From positions 1,178,001-1,242,000 of the forward strand of contig CM033111.1 of assembly GCA_019321725.1 (NCBI GenBank): a stretch of 64,000 bases of DNA. Reading direction: 5' to 3'. The notes under the pieces are model-generated. The model ran no database searches, had not been told where the DNA came from, and was given only the letters and a program-made list of their open reading frames with translations. Shown piece by piece: positions 28,653 through 42,912 of this stretch. Made by a program: the position numbers and the translations under genes. This DNA is from Paulownia fortunei. Its lineage: Eukaryota; Streptophyta; Magnoliopsida; Lamiales; Paulowniaceae. The first letter of the stretch is position 1; the number at the start of each line of letters is the position of its first letter.

Positions 28653-30156
28653 TCAGTTGACAGCCCTGCACTGTTTCCTGATTTCTCCCTGATTTCCTGT
28701 GAGCACTTCGACCTCCCCCAGTTTCTTGATGGAACAGGTGAACTTTGCCAACCAACCCTTCTGATCGTCGACTAATTTCTTCATGATGTTGTTTGCATGA
28801 GGTACTTTGGCCAGATTCTGATCTGATTCAAGCAAGGCTTGGTTCTTCAGAAGCTCCATGTAGAAACGTGAGTCCATTTTCTGCTGTGAGTATGGATCAA
28901 ATGGCAAATCTTGACTATTGTTTTCACAGGTGGTTAAGGTCTGCATCTTTATGAGATAACCAGGATCCATGCCCTTCGACTTCTGTGGATCGTGGAACCT
29001 ACCACTAACAATGGTACAGTGGGCAGTGCCAATGGAATGCGCACCAGTAAGGACAACTAATTCCTCCAGAGACATCCCTTTCTTCTGAAATAGCTGAATA
29101 TTCTCCTGAGCCGTGATATCTGGGAGTGGGATATTGCCTTTGACATTTTTGGCAAGGGAAGCTAAGCCATCTCGGCGCCCTGCAGTTACGTTGTAGCTGG
29201 GAACACCTGTATAAGCAAGGGAATCACGGTTTGTGAATGCTAGGATGTCAGCGCAGGACACCACGCCTGGGCATTCGGCCTCGAGTTGGGCTTTTATTTC
29301 ATCAATGGCTTCAAAGCCCCTGATAAACTTTCCATTAGGAGGTGCTTTCTTCTCCACGTCCTCGCCTGTGGGTGTTTCATCCAGCAGGATTGAAGCATCA
29401 CAGCCCTGCATGTTACAGTTCACTTGAAGTTGCAATGCTTTAAAATTTGCTCTTAAGGGAAAAACAGCGGACAGACATGCCTGGAAGACATATTATTGGC
29501 AGTACATGTTTTTCGTGTTTCATTTCTCTAATTCAACAAATTCTACATTTAAAAAAAGAAAAAGAAATTCCCACAATCTTTTTAACTTAGTCACAAATAT
29601 GTATTAGTCGTATTCAAAAAGATTACCAAAAATGAAATATCAAGTAAACTGAGGACCTTACCGTGACAAAACAATCATGGAAAAACAGGCGAACAATGGC
29701 AGGAGCAAGGGTCGGGTCTTTGAGAAAATTCTTGTTAATGATGTCATTCACAACCTTCTCAGTTTGCGGGCAACTCTGCTCGTAGAACCCTTCTCGTAAT
29801 CCCTCTTGTGTGGGTTCAGGTGCTTGGGCTCCATACCCCGAGCCTTCTACAGGTTTGGATCCACCTCCTGGCTCGTTCTGTGCTGATGAGGGCTCGTTGG
29901 AATCATCTTCCCCGTCTTCGGGTTTCTGCTTCTCGGGTTCTGAGAAAATGGGAAGAAAGTCGCCTCCCTCGAAGCCCCTCTCCTTCTGCTTTGGAAAAGT
30001 GTTGATATCACCATCTTGTTGTTGGGTGGGAGAGTTGATGAAATCGTTGCCCGGGATAAGTAGTCCGGGGATATCTGGGAGGAATGCGGAGGCCAGCAGA
30101 GGGAGGATTGTGCACGAAAGGACTGTTGCTGCGAGGATCCCTCCTCTGGCTGCCAT
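28653..30156 (-). CDS. Class III secretory peroxidase with acidic N-terminal extension
   Basis: Haem peroxidase of the secretory pathway, acting in the wall or vacuole on phenolics, lignin precursors or H2O2. Two exons, 29,662-30,156 and 28,653-29,405, give 415 residues; the intron lies inside the distal-histidine motif, the family's classic first intron site. Residues 1-24 are a signal peptide. Residues of about 25-120 are an unusual acidic, Pro/Gly/Glu-rich low-complexity insert before the domain starts at GFYEQSCP. Catalytic features are present: distal Arg156 and His160 in RLFFHDCFVTGCDASILLD, the Pro-Asn of APPN, SCADI, and proximal His288 in VLTGAHSIGTAHC. Most family members have about 320-350 residues and up to three introns, so the extension and single intron are distinctive. 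A similar extended type is annotated in Arabidopsis as peroxidase 48; the exact orthology is uncertain. Confidence 0.92.
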
Positions 30157-30218
30157 CCTTTTTTGTTACAATGCTTGATGATAACTGGGCATGATGTTTT
30201 GTTTTTGGCATTTGGACG

Positions 30219-30227
30219 TCTATATAG
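30219..30227 (-). promoter_or_regulatory. TATA box of the peroxidase gene
   Basis: CTATATAGA on the minus strand, about 63 bases upstream of the ATG at 30,156, consistent with a short leader. Confidence 0.55.
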
Positions 30228-31432
30228 GAAAAACTGATTATGAGGCTGGCAGGGATTCTAGGCCTAAGAAAACGGATGGAGGCTGGAAATGTCTGACATT
30301 TGGCTGGTTTCAAACGACTGAAAAAAGACCAGCTGGACTTCCATTGAAATTCAGAGGGCCGAAAGGTACTTAGCCTGTTAACTTAACCATCCCTGAGAAT
30401 ATGTATCGTTCATTTTTTTGCATTCTTGGATCAGATTTATATTAATTTGATTTGGCTGCAAATATTCTTCCAATGAAACAAAAGATAGGGAGAGAGTAGA
30501 AGGAAGCATAAGGTATTGTCTGGTCTTCTGAAATTTTGAAGTCTTTTCAGTGAACCAGCATCCCTAATATTGATTTCATAAATACGTTGACCTTTTTCAT
30601 CATCTAGCTTTTTAGCTGTTAATCTGGCAGCCAACTATATCTGCAACATAAAATAGTTCAATCATTTCTTCAGTACCCCTTTTCTATTGTTTCTCAATTG
30701 AGCCATATGCTAAAAAATAGGGGAGCTTTTCTCTTCCATGAGACTCTTAATAACGAGGACACAAAACTGGGAACAAAGTCTGTAAATTGGAATAGAGGAT
30801 TAAGAATGTAATAAATGGGCTACACCCAAAATTTAATGATTATTGTTTGAAATCTTTTCAGTTAAGGAATATTTAATGATTGTGAGGCTTGTGTTATGCA
30901 AACGATCCAATCTCAAACAACATGCAGTTGTAGTAAATGCTAATGTACTTTATAAGCATAGTCTTGATTTCTACATATATAAGCATGTTTTATAAAGTTT
31001 TAGCTGGCTTCAACTATTCTTAACAAGTGCAGAAATTCTTCAGTCTCCATTAGCTTGTTATCTTCAAATGGCGAAAAATTCTGAGTGTAAACTTAACAAC
31101 AAAAAGTTGAAGTAATTCTTATACTATTTCTTAGGCCATTTTCATCATTTCATGTTGCTAAGCAAGCAAAATTAACTAAAATTGATGCATATCAGTTATA
31201 TGAAGTTCTGAAAACCACGTAAACGACCTAGCAATTACACTAACTAAATTTTTTGAGGCCTCTACAAGAAAAAAAGATCTGGACGTAGAAAAATCGCAAA
31301 CCGATTATCTTTTTGTTGAAATATCAACAACTTATGTAATAAAATTTTCAAACAAAAACATTACTGGTCAATGAAACACGAGACATTTTATTGCTGCAAT
31401 AAAATATTTTAAAAAGCTTTCCAAATACCAAT

Positions 31433-31493
31433 TGGGCCTGAATTGTTGAAAATGCTTAGGCCTGAATAAGAAGCCCAAATTAAAAAATGGGCC
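31433..31493. promoter_or_regulatory. Site II-like GGCCCA cluster upstream of AP-1 mu
   Basis: TGGGCC at 31,433 and at 31,488, AGGCCT near 31,458 and AGCCCA near 31,472 fall within about 60 bases, some 270-330 bases before the AP-1 mu ATG. TGGGCC/GGCCCA motifs are bound by TCP factors and are common in plant housekeeping promoters. Confidence 0.5.
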
Positions 31494-31760
31494 ATAAACT
31501 GTGGTGAGTCCGATCTAAGTCTAACTAGACTGCCCGGAAATTTCAACCTTTGCCCATTTTTAGCTGAAGAAAGCGCACAGTAAATATTCTCTCAATCTCT
31601 CATGGCAGTGTGATGGAAATGATTCCGGTTAGCCCCTCAATTTCCATATAATTACCGAATCACCACTAGATCTCATCGCCATTAATTCCATCAACCGTGA
31701 TCTATGAGTTGCATATTCAATTGAATCGAGATAATTGAAAATCAATTAATTCAGAGGGGA

Positions 31761-34700
31761 ATGACGGGAGCAGCGTCGGCGCTGTTCCTACTGGACATAA
31801 AGGGTAGGGTTCTGGTGTGGCGCGACTACCGTGGAGACGTCTCCGCCGTACAAGCCGAACGCTTCTTCACCAAACTCATCGAAAAAGAGGTGATATTTCC
31901 TTATGATTTTGTACATACTGTTTTGCAATAGGATTGGTTGTTGCCTTGCTCTTTTTGTGGTTATATTTGGGACTGGCATTGCTCAATAGAAGAAGCTTTA
32001 AAATTCGGACTCGATTGATGATTTCTTTTTTATTTTTATAGCTGTATTGAGATAAATGAGATATTTTTCTTTAAATTTTAAGCTTGATCTGGTCTTCCGC
32101 CTGTGATTGATTTAATTTGATGATTTTAGCTTTTTCTTTTTCCTATTGAGATAATTTTGGAGTGTAATTGAAAAATTGAGTGATCTTAGTTAGATGCAGA
32201 TTTCATCAGTTTAGTCACTGGATGAAAACATAAACTTGGTTGAATATTGTTTTGGTTGGTCATTATTACATGTAAATTCTGCTGGGAGTTTGGTTTGATC
32301 AAATTGAATCTTTCCTGTTGTTTTTCTGTAATTTATGTGCCCTTGGAAGCAGAAGAATGGTCAATTGAATCAAAAAATAATGTGAACAAGAGGAGAAGGA
32401 ATTAAAATTTCGTTCCTCATCTGTGATAATGGAAATGGTTCAATGGGGTTATCTTTTGATGTGAGAAGTAGCTCAGATATGATTGAATCCTCGAACTGTT
32501 TTGTGCTAGTTATGAATGGGCATGTCTTTAATTATTATCACCATACTTTTCTTTTGAAAGATGCCATCATTCTGTAAAACTTCTGTTTTTAGGCAAGCGT
32601 AATCCTCTAGTATATGGTAATACAACTTTAAATGACAACAACTGATAACTCTGTATGATTTAAATATTTTTCTGAGCTTAGTGTATTCTGTCTAGTCGTC
32701 ATTCAATGAGTGGTTTTTCTTTTCTTGACAACCTTGTGCTTAGATGAACCAGACAACTAATGAGTTTCCATTCTAAAATGATATAGGGTGATCCGGAGAC
32801 TCAGGATCCTGTTGTATATGACAATGGTGTCACATATATGTTTATACAGCACAACAATGTGTATCTCATGACTGCATCACGGCAGAACTGCAATGCTGCT
32901 AGCCTTCTTCTATTCCTACACCGAGTAGTTGATGTAAGCACTATTGGTAATCAAAGACTCATGCTTTCAGGATATTGGTCTATAATCCAGTGCACCATTC
33001 CTGAGGATTTCTTTAAAAGTTTTCCTTGTTTTAAAATTTTCTAACAGGTCTTTAAACATTACTTCGAAGAGTTAGAAGAGGAATCGCTTCGAGATAATTT
33101 TGTTGTAGTGGTATGTGAATTTCGTTGCCACCTTTTCTTTGAATTATTTAGTACACAATCTCGACAAGAGTATTTAATAACTGATGTCTGGTATCATTAG
33201 TATGAGTTACTCGACGAAATTATGGACTTTGGCTATCCACAATACACTGAAGCAAAGATTCTTAGCGAGTTCATAAAGACTGATGCTTACAGAATGGAAG
33301 TGGCACAGAGGCCTCCAATGGCTGTTACAAATGCAGTGTCGTGGCGCAGCGAAGGGATACGTTACAAAAAGAACGAAGTAAGTTTTTCTTAGCATGTCAT
33401 GTGTTACGTTTCTTAACCACTAGATTATATGTGCTTTTGTTGGTTGTCCAGGTGTTTCTTGATGTTGTGGAAAGTGTCAATATACTAGTCAATAGTAATG
33501 GCCAAATCATTAGGTCAGACGTTGTCGGGGCTCTAAAGATGCGGACATACTTGAGGTCTGTTCTCACTTCTTTTACTATTCTGCATTATGTTCTGTAAAC
33601 AATGGAAAAATTTGGAAGGTTTTCTTTGTTTCATTCTCCAAATGTTATAGGTGCACTGCAAAAAAATACATCAATGTTTATGTTCTTAAGTTCTTGTCTG
33701 TGATTGTGTTTTTTTTCTTTTTGATCATCGGTATGATTTGTGTTGCATAGAAACATGTGTCTCTTGTTTCTAATCTCAAATACGTTTATGCAGAGTTGTA
33801 AACACAGTTGATCATATATCAAGGGTCCTGCTCTCATGTTTATGGTTGAGTGATATGATCTCAGTTTTTTTCTTGGTCTTGGATTAGAAGGATATGCCTT
33901 ATGATGAAGGAAACAATGTCGAAATTTTATCAAAACTTGAGTTGTACTTTAGATTGGAAGAGTTGAAATAATTAGTTGCAGGAATTGTATACGTGCTGTA
34001 CTTTATGTCGTAAGTTTATTGTTCACAAAATCATACAGAGATGCTTACCACATCGTATCACCGTATGCATGCGCATAAGTGACTCTGATAAGAATCAGAA
34101 TGCTTACCACATCCCTTATTTTCATGTGTTATACATGTATTCTGGTTAATGAACCTTTTGATTTCCTTTACATGCTTTCTTATTGCAATCAAACTCAAAA
34201 CCTAGCTGAAGGAAGTGATCTTTTGAATTTGCAAGATTACTGCAGTTTGATGTATTTGTGAATTTTTGATGTTAGCTTTCCATAGAGATGATTAATAATG
34301 CTGTATCCATTGCAGTGGTATGCCTGAGTGTAAGCTTGGGCTGAATGATAGAGTTTTGCTTGAGGCACAAGGTCGATCTACTAAGGGAAAAGCCATTGAT
34401 CTGGATGACATCAAGTTTCATCAGTATGTAATTTATCTTTCTGATTTTGTTCAATATGTGATTGCTGTTGATTTTTGAATAATAAGAAAGTATGTGATGC
34501 AAAGCTATTCTAGTGTGCACAAAGTGCCTCTCCATGTGAGATTGTTAATATGTTAGGAAAAAAAAAGTGTAGTGATGTGTGTTTTTGATTAAAATTGCTC
34601 TTAAAGTATAGGTATGTGTGTGTGCATGTGCACTCATGTGATTGAGTTTATTGGCTTGCCTTCACAGATCTTACTTGTTTTGACTTCTGGTTAATGGCTC

Positions 34701-37105
34701 AGGTGTGTGCGCTTGGCTCGATTTGAGAATGACAGAACAATATCCTTCATACCTCCTGATGGATCTTTTGATCTCATGACTTACAGGCTCAGCACTCAGG
34801 TTTGTTTGTAAATTTGGGGTTTACATATATGCCCTTTGCCATAGTTGCTTTGACAACTTCTACAATTTAGAGTAGAATATACACTTCAAAGTGTGATTTT
34901 TCATATGCAATTTATTTTTCACATGCAAAATTTAGTTTAAACCATAAAAATCTTGTGAAAAACAAAGATGCCACAAAAATGAAATTCTTCCATTCTGGAA
35001 TATTGGACCAATTTTGGAAAGAGGATAACAATTGTTTAATTTGTGAACTTATCTATTTGCAAACTGAGTTAGTGGCTTAGAGCATTCAGTTATTGTTTTG
35101 TTTCAGGTAAAGCCTCTAATATGGGTAGAAGCTCAGGTAGAAAGGCATTCTAGGAGCCGCATAGAAATTATGGTAAAAGCCAGGAGCCAGTTCAAGGAGC
35201 GTAGGTATGCTACTTGCATCTGTTGTCAATATTTATGCATGGTTTGTTCGTTTATTTTCGGGCAGTATTTTATAGATCTCAAATTTTATTGCTGAGTTAA
35301 TTTGAACTTCAGCACTGCAACTAATGTTGAAATTGAGTTGCCCGTGCCACCTGATGCTACCAATCCAAATGTTCGTACATCAATGGGGTCAGCTTCTTAT
35401 GCTCCAGAAAACGATTCATTAATTTGGAAAATAAAATCTTTTCCAGGTGGTAAGGTAGGAGTTGTTTTTATAATGTAAGTTTTTTATGTCTGTGGAGACA
35501 CACATGCACACATTTCTATATGAGTTGGATATTTATTGGGTTCGTTTGTTTTCAGGAATACATGTTGAGAGCAGAGTTTGGGCTTCCCAGTATAACATCG
35601 GAGGAATCAGCTCCGGAGAGAAAGGCTCCTATACGAGTGAAGTTTGAAATACCATATTTCACTGTTTCAGGAATACAGGTGAGCCTCAAATGGGTTATGT
35701 TTACATTTTTTTTTTTTTATGTTATCATCTTGATGCCATGTAAATATTCTTCATAACAACAATCGCCACCATATTTATGTGATATTCCATGCAAGAATCT
35801 CAAATTTATGAGCTCGTCATAAAAGGGTTGTGAAACCCATGTAACTTGTGCATTTTGAGAGAATGAGAGAGGGAATGATTGCGAGAATGTCAGCTTTCGA
35901 GAGAACTGGGATTAAGTGTTCAGGTTAATTTTATTCAACTTTGAAAATATTTGTTTACTATTTAAAATTAGTGCTTATAAATTTACTTAGTTTTATGTTT
36001 CCTTCTCGAATGTGTTTCTGGCATGCTTGAACTTCTTTTTTCCTTTTAGCACAAATTGAGATTGAAGAACACGAAATAAGTTGAATTGCTAAAAAAACTA
36101 AGCAAATAAATGTAAGCTAGAATGTAGACTAGCAATAGAATAGTTAAAGCACACTGCATGCCAAAAATAACTCCTGTACGGCCAAGAAACACTTGAGGCC
36201 CTCATAATTGCCTTCCCAAGTTCCACATGAGCTCTTTAAGCTAACTGCAAACCTTTCATTAATGCATTTAAATTGAGACTTCCTTTTTAGTGGACCTAAA
36301 TGAGACAACTGCATACAGATTGCTTGCCGACATTGTTGGAGTTGAATATCTACATCTAAGAAATATTTTTGGACTCTTAAGAGCTTGTTGTCCCTGATGA
36401 ATGCATAAACATAACATGGTTAATTTGTGAACCATGCCCATATTTGCTGTTAATGCTATAATTGGTGCTCCAGAGCATAACCGTACTTTACTAGATTAAT
36501 CCTTGTAAATTCTTGAAAAGCTTGTTATGGATAATGTCCTACAAACTTTGGGCATTTGGGGGGCTTTGAGTTTTTGCTTTTAGCAGTTTGTAAATGGTAA
36601 AGACTGAGAAGTGTTAATGCAAATGGTAATGCACACTGGCATAAGTGCATCTTTTTTCTACATGAAATTTCCGATTTCTAGCCTTATTCAGTGAGAAGAC
36701 ATGATAACTTTGCGAAGATACAATATCGGAACTCTCTTTTTAATGTCTTAATAGTTAATAATAGTTTGTACTAAGCTGGTTTGATTAAGACATTGAGGGT
36801 AAACGAGGGTCTTCTACCTTGGGGTCTTGCCATGGGTTCTCGTAACTTAGCAGGGTTGCCCTGTGCCTACTTTTCTCATTTTAACAATCAATCTAATTTC
36901 TTTGTTGGGAGATCAGTTCTGCAAGACTATTTGCTTATTCACTTTCTATGCAGCCACTTGATCGTAATTAACTTTACCATCTTATTATTGAAACGTTGGT
37001 CTGTAGGTTCGTTACTTGAAAATCATTGAAAAAAGTGGCTATCAGGCTCTACCGTGGGTGAGATATATAACAATGGCTGGTGAATATGAGCTGAGACTTA
37101 TTTGA
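31761..37105 (+). CDS. AP1M: AP-1 complex subunit mu (clathrin adaptor medium chain)
   Basis: Medium subunit of the AP-1 adaptor at the trans-Golgi network/early endosome; it reads tyrosine-based sorting signals and is needed for secretory and vacuolar traffic and cytokinesis. Exons: 31,761-31,889; 32,787-32,933; 33,048-33,110; 33,201-33,377; 33,452-33,555; 34,316-34,423; 34,703-34,799; 35,107-35,204; 35,313-35,454; 35,556-35,678; 37,007-37,105. All junctions are in phase and yield 428 residues, the length I recall for Arabidopsis AP1M1 and AP1M2. The N-terminal longin-like part spans about 1-140 (SALFLLDIKGRVLVWRDYRG). The mu-homology domain runs from about 165 to the end (SWRSEGIRYKKNEVFLDVVE; TAGEYELRLI-like end, here MAGEYELRLI). 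The first and tenth introns are about 0.9 and 1.3 kb. Confidence 0.97.
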
Positions 37106-38016
37106 TCGGTTCTTTTGCCTAGTGGAAATCCTTAGCCTACAATGCTTAAACGACGCACCGAGATAAACACCATGGGATAACTTTTGTCCCTGCTTGAAGA
37201 GGTGGACTGTAGAGCAAATCTTTATTATTAGGGAGTTTTTGTTCATCTTCTTATTGCTGTTTGTATCATGGGAATTTGTAAAAGTTGATGGCACAGTATT
37301 CATTTGCTTACCCGAAAATGCTAGTTTTTATTGAGTCAACTGTTTGCATGTTTTGTAGAGAACAAAAAACTGATGTCAATTGATTTGTTTGGTACAAGAT
37401 CTCATTTGATATTTGTACTTATTTCGATAAATTTGTTTACCAAGATATTGGCTTTTGTGGGAGAAGATAATCGCACCATTTGGGAGGGGATGCATTAGCT
37501 TGACTCCTCATGAACGTTTTAGAGCTGCTTTAGTTAATTTTGGAAGAGATTAAAGACACATTTACCGCGTATACTCTGTTTTTTCCTTGTGTAATTGCAA
37601 TATAGATCAAGGCGGAGTGGCCGTATATCGACTACATTATATATGAATATCGTTTCAAACTAATGTCGTTAACATTAATATCATCATAAAATAATACTCT
37701 AATTCCTTAACAGAGAAGCGAAACCATGGCATAACAATCTAGATCTGTAAGAAAACCTGCCCTTTCATAAAATCAGTCCAAATTCAACACCATTATATAA
37801 ACTTATGCCATAACCCAATAATAATAATAATTATAAACCACAGAAATGTCTCAACAGAACCTAGCACAGTACTGGTTGAGAGCAAAAAACAGGGAAATGT
37901 TATTATTAAGACAATATCCTGCTCACCACAATACCCAGATAGGTCATGGGTGCAAAATTGTCTATAAAGCCTAAATAAAGTAGATCCATAGCCATAAAGC
38001 TCTTTAATCCTCATCT
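37106..38016. other. Convergent spacer AP-1 mu / TAA1
   Basis: About 0.9 kb between two 3' ends, presumably both 3' untranslated regions. A short ATA-type run occurs near 37,822. No gene is recognised. Confidence 0.5.
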
Positions 38017-40976
<2,960 letters not shown>

Positions 40977-41076
40977 TCTTACTTTTTTCAGCAAACTCTT
41001 AATTCTGATGCGGTTTTTTTCCCTCTCACGGTACCAAAAAAATCCAAGTCACAATCTTCCATGACTGTTTACTTCA

Positions 41077-41086
41077 CTATTTATAG
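41077..41086 (-). promoter_or_regulatory. TATA box of the TAA1-like gene
   Basis: CTATAAATAG on the minus strand, about 100 bases upstream of the ATG at 40,976. The match to the plant consensus is very good. Confidence 0.65.
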
Positions 41087-41525
41087 GACACCACTGCATA
41101 TAAATATTAAGATTTATTTAATTATTTTATTTGATAAAACTTTGTTTCCTTTTAAATAAAGTAATCGGGCTGGGTAATTTAACTCACGAAATCACTTGTT
41201 TGTTCTTATCTTTTAGCTTTCACGTTTTTTTTCTTTTTAATCTCACCTAATTATAGTAAGTAATTTGAACCAATTTAATCAATAATTTCTTTTAAAATTA
41301 AGAAGGGGTCAAAAAAGAGTGACAAGCTAATGGATAGTATAAATCATTTTTCTTTTTCTATTTTTCATTGTATATGGTAAGAAATTGATGCATTAGTGCC
41401 TTTAAAAGAGTGCACACTTACCTTATACTGATAAAATCTATTGCACTATTTGCAAGTGAGATAAATTGTGTCTTACCAAAAAGGGTTTTTTGAATTTGCA
41501 TTTTCTCTTTTGTGTGTGTGTGAGT

Positions 41526-41553
41526 GGGGGGCGGGGGGCGGCGGCGGGGTGGG
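41526..41553 (+). other. G-rich tract with G-quadruplex potential, upstream of TAA1
   Basis: Runs of 6, 6, 4 and 3 G separated by C, CGGCGGC and T within 28 bases, about 550 bases upstream of the TAA1 start and on the strand opposite its transcript. A (TG)n run precedes it at about 41,511-41,522. Confidence 0.6.
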
Positions 41554-42280
41554 TTGCCAAATTATGTTATAACTCGTAATAAGTTCCCAAAAAATCTGGA
41601 ATGGATTATTTTAGATAAGGAACAAGTATTGTAAAGGAAAAGGTCTTGCTATTCAAAGGCAGGTTCTTATCTCTTCTCTTTTCTGGGTTACAATAATCTT
41701 GAGTGGTTTAAATATAATGGTCAATTGGCACATGACATGTAATGAAATATTATTATTTCAATTTAAAAGCATATAAATTGCCCTATAATAAGGTAACCAT
41801 ATATAAGTAACAATAAGGATAGTGATGATGATGTGGTCAAGATATGCTCAATTTTATTTATCTTTGCTCCATTATGGTGGTAATTTGAATAAAGTTTTGA
41901 CATGTGATTACCATATATATATTTTTATATAATTTTAATAATATAAACAAACTAAATTATAATTTGTTGTGTTGTTCAAAATTATATATATACTATAGAT
42001 TGATGAATAGCACCAACAAAGGTGAGTACATGGAATTGTCAAATAGACAAAAAAACATAAAATAAAATTGTTACTCACTAAAATTAAAGGTCTAAATATA
42101 TAGTCAAAGATTATTGAGAATACTGAACGTAAACAAGCTGGTAAAAAGATGATAATATTTAAGCGTAATTGAGAATGTTGAACGTAAACAAGATGATAAA
42201 AAGAATGCTTAAATTAACCCAACTATAATTATTTCATATAGGAAGCATGCATGCTATGTGTCTTTTGACTCTAAGTCAAC

Positions 42281-42912
42281 ATATATATATATATATATAT
42301 ATATTATAACAAGCAATTCGTAGCTATTATTCGAAAAGGTGTACTATCTAAACTCCACTTTTGTACAATAATTTGTAAATCATACGAAATAGTAAGTGAT
42401 ATTAAATAAGGTCAGTGCGGTAGACAAAAAGTAAATGATATAGGAAATTTTGACCTCAAATTTCTAGTCAATACACCCGAGCATCCACGAGGGTTAAATG
42501 AGTATATATATATATATATATATATTTCATATCAAGTTGAAAAAATTCAAAAATAGCATAGAACGACTAGTCGGAAATTGCATAATGCCATACCCTATGG
42601 GTCGGTGGGTTTGATAATTGATGTAAGTTGTAAGACTCGTTATAATAAGTAGTGTGGAGTGAATTAATGGTACTTTAATTCACAAATCAGTGAACCCCAA
42701 ATTGTAATTACTTTATTGTTTTTTCCTTCTTCTTCTTTTTGGTAAATCTTTGTTGTTTAAAGTTGAGACCTTAAACTTATGAATTTTCTCGCAATATGAT
42801 TTCATATTTTAAGCAAATGGTTAGTTAAACTTAGAAATTTTATCACTTATTTTTTCTTATGTTTTTTTTTTTTTGGTCTTTATAGTATATTATATATATA
42901 TATATATATATA
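42281..42912. repeat. Three (AT)n microsatellites
   Basis: Perfect or near-perfect AT runs at 42,281-42,305, 42,504-42,525 and 42,891-42,912 within 630 bases of AT-rich spacer. Confidence 0.85.

Larger units (their letters stand above)
30157..31760. other. Divergent spacer peroxidase / AP-1 mu
   Basis: A 1.6-kb promoter-bearing spacer. The left end serves the peroxidase, and the right end carries GGCCCA-type motifs for the adaptin gene. No coding region is recognised. Confidence 0.5.
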
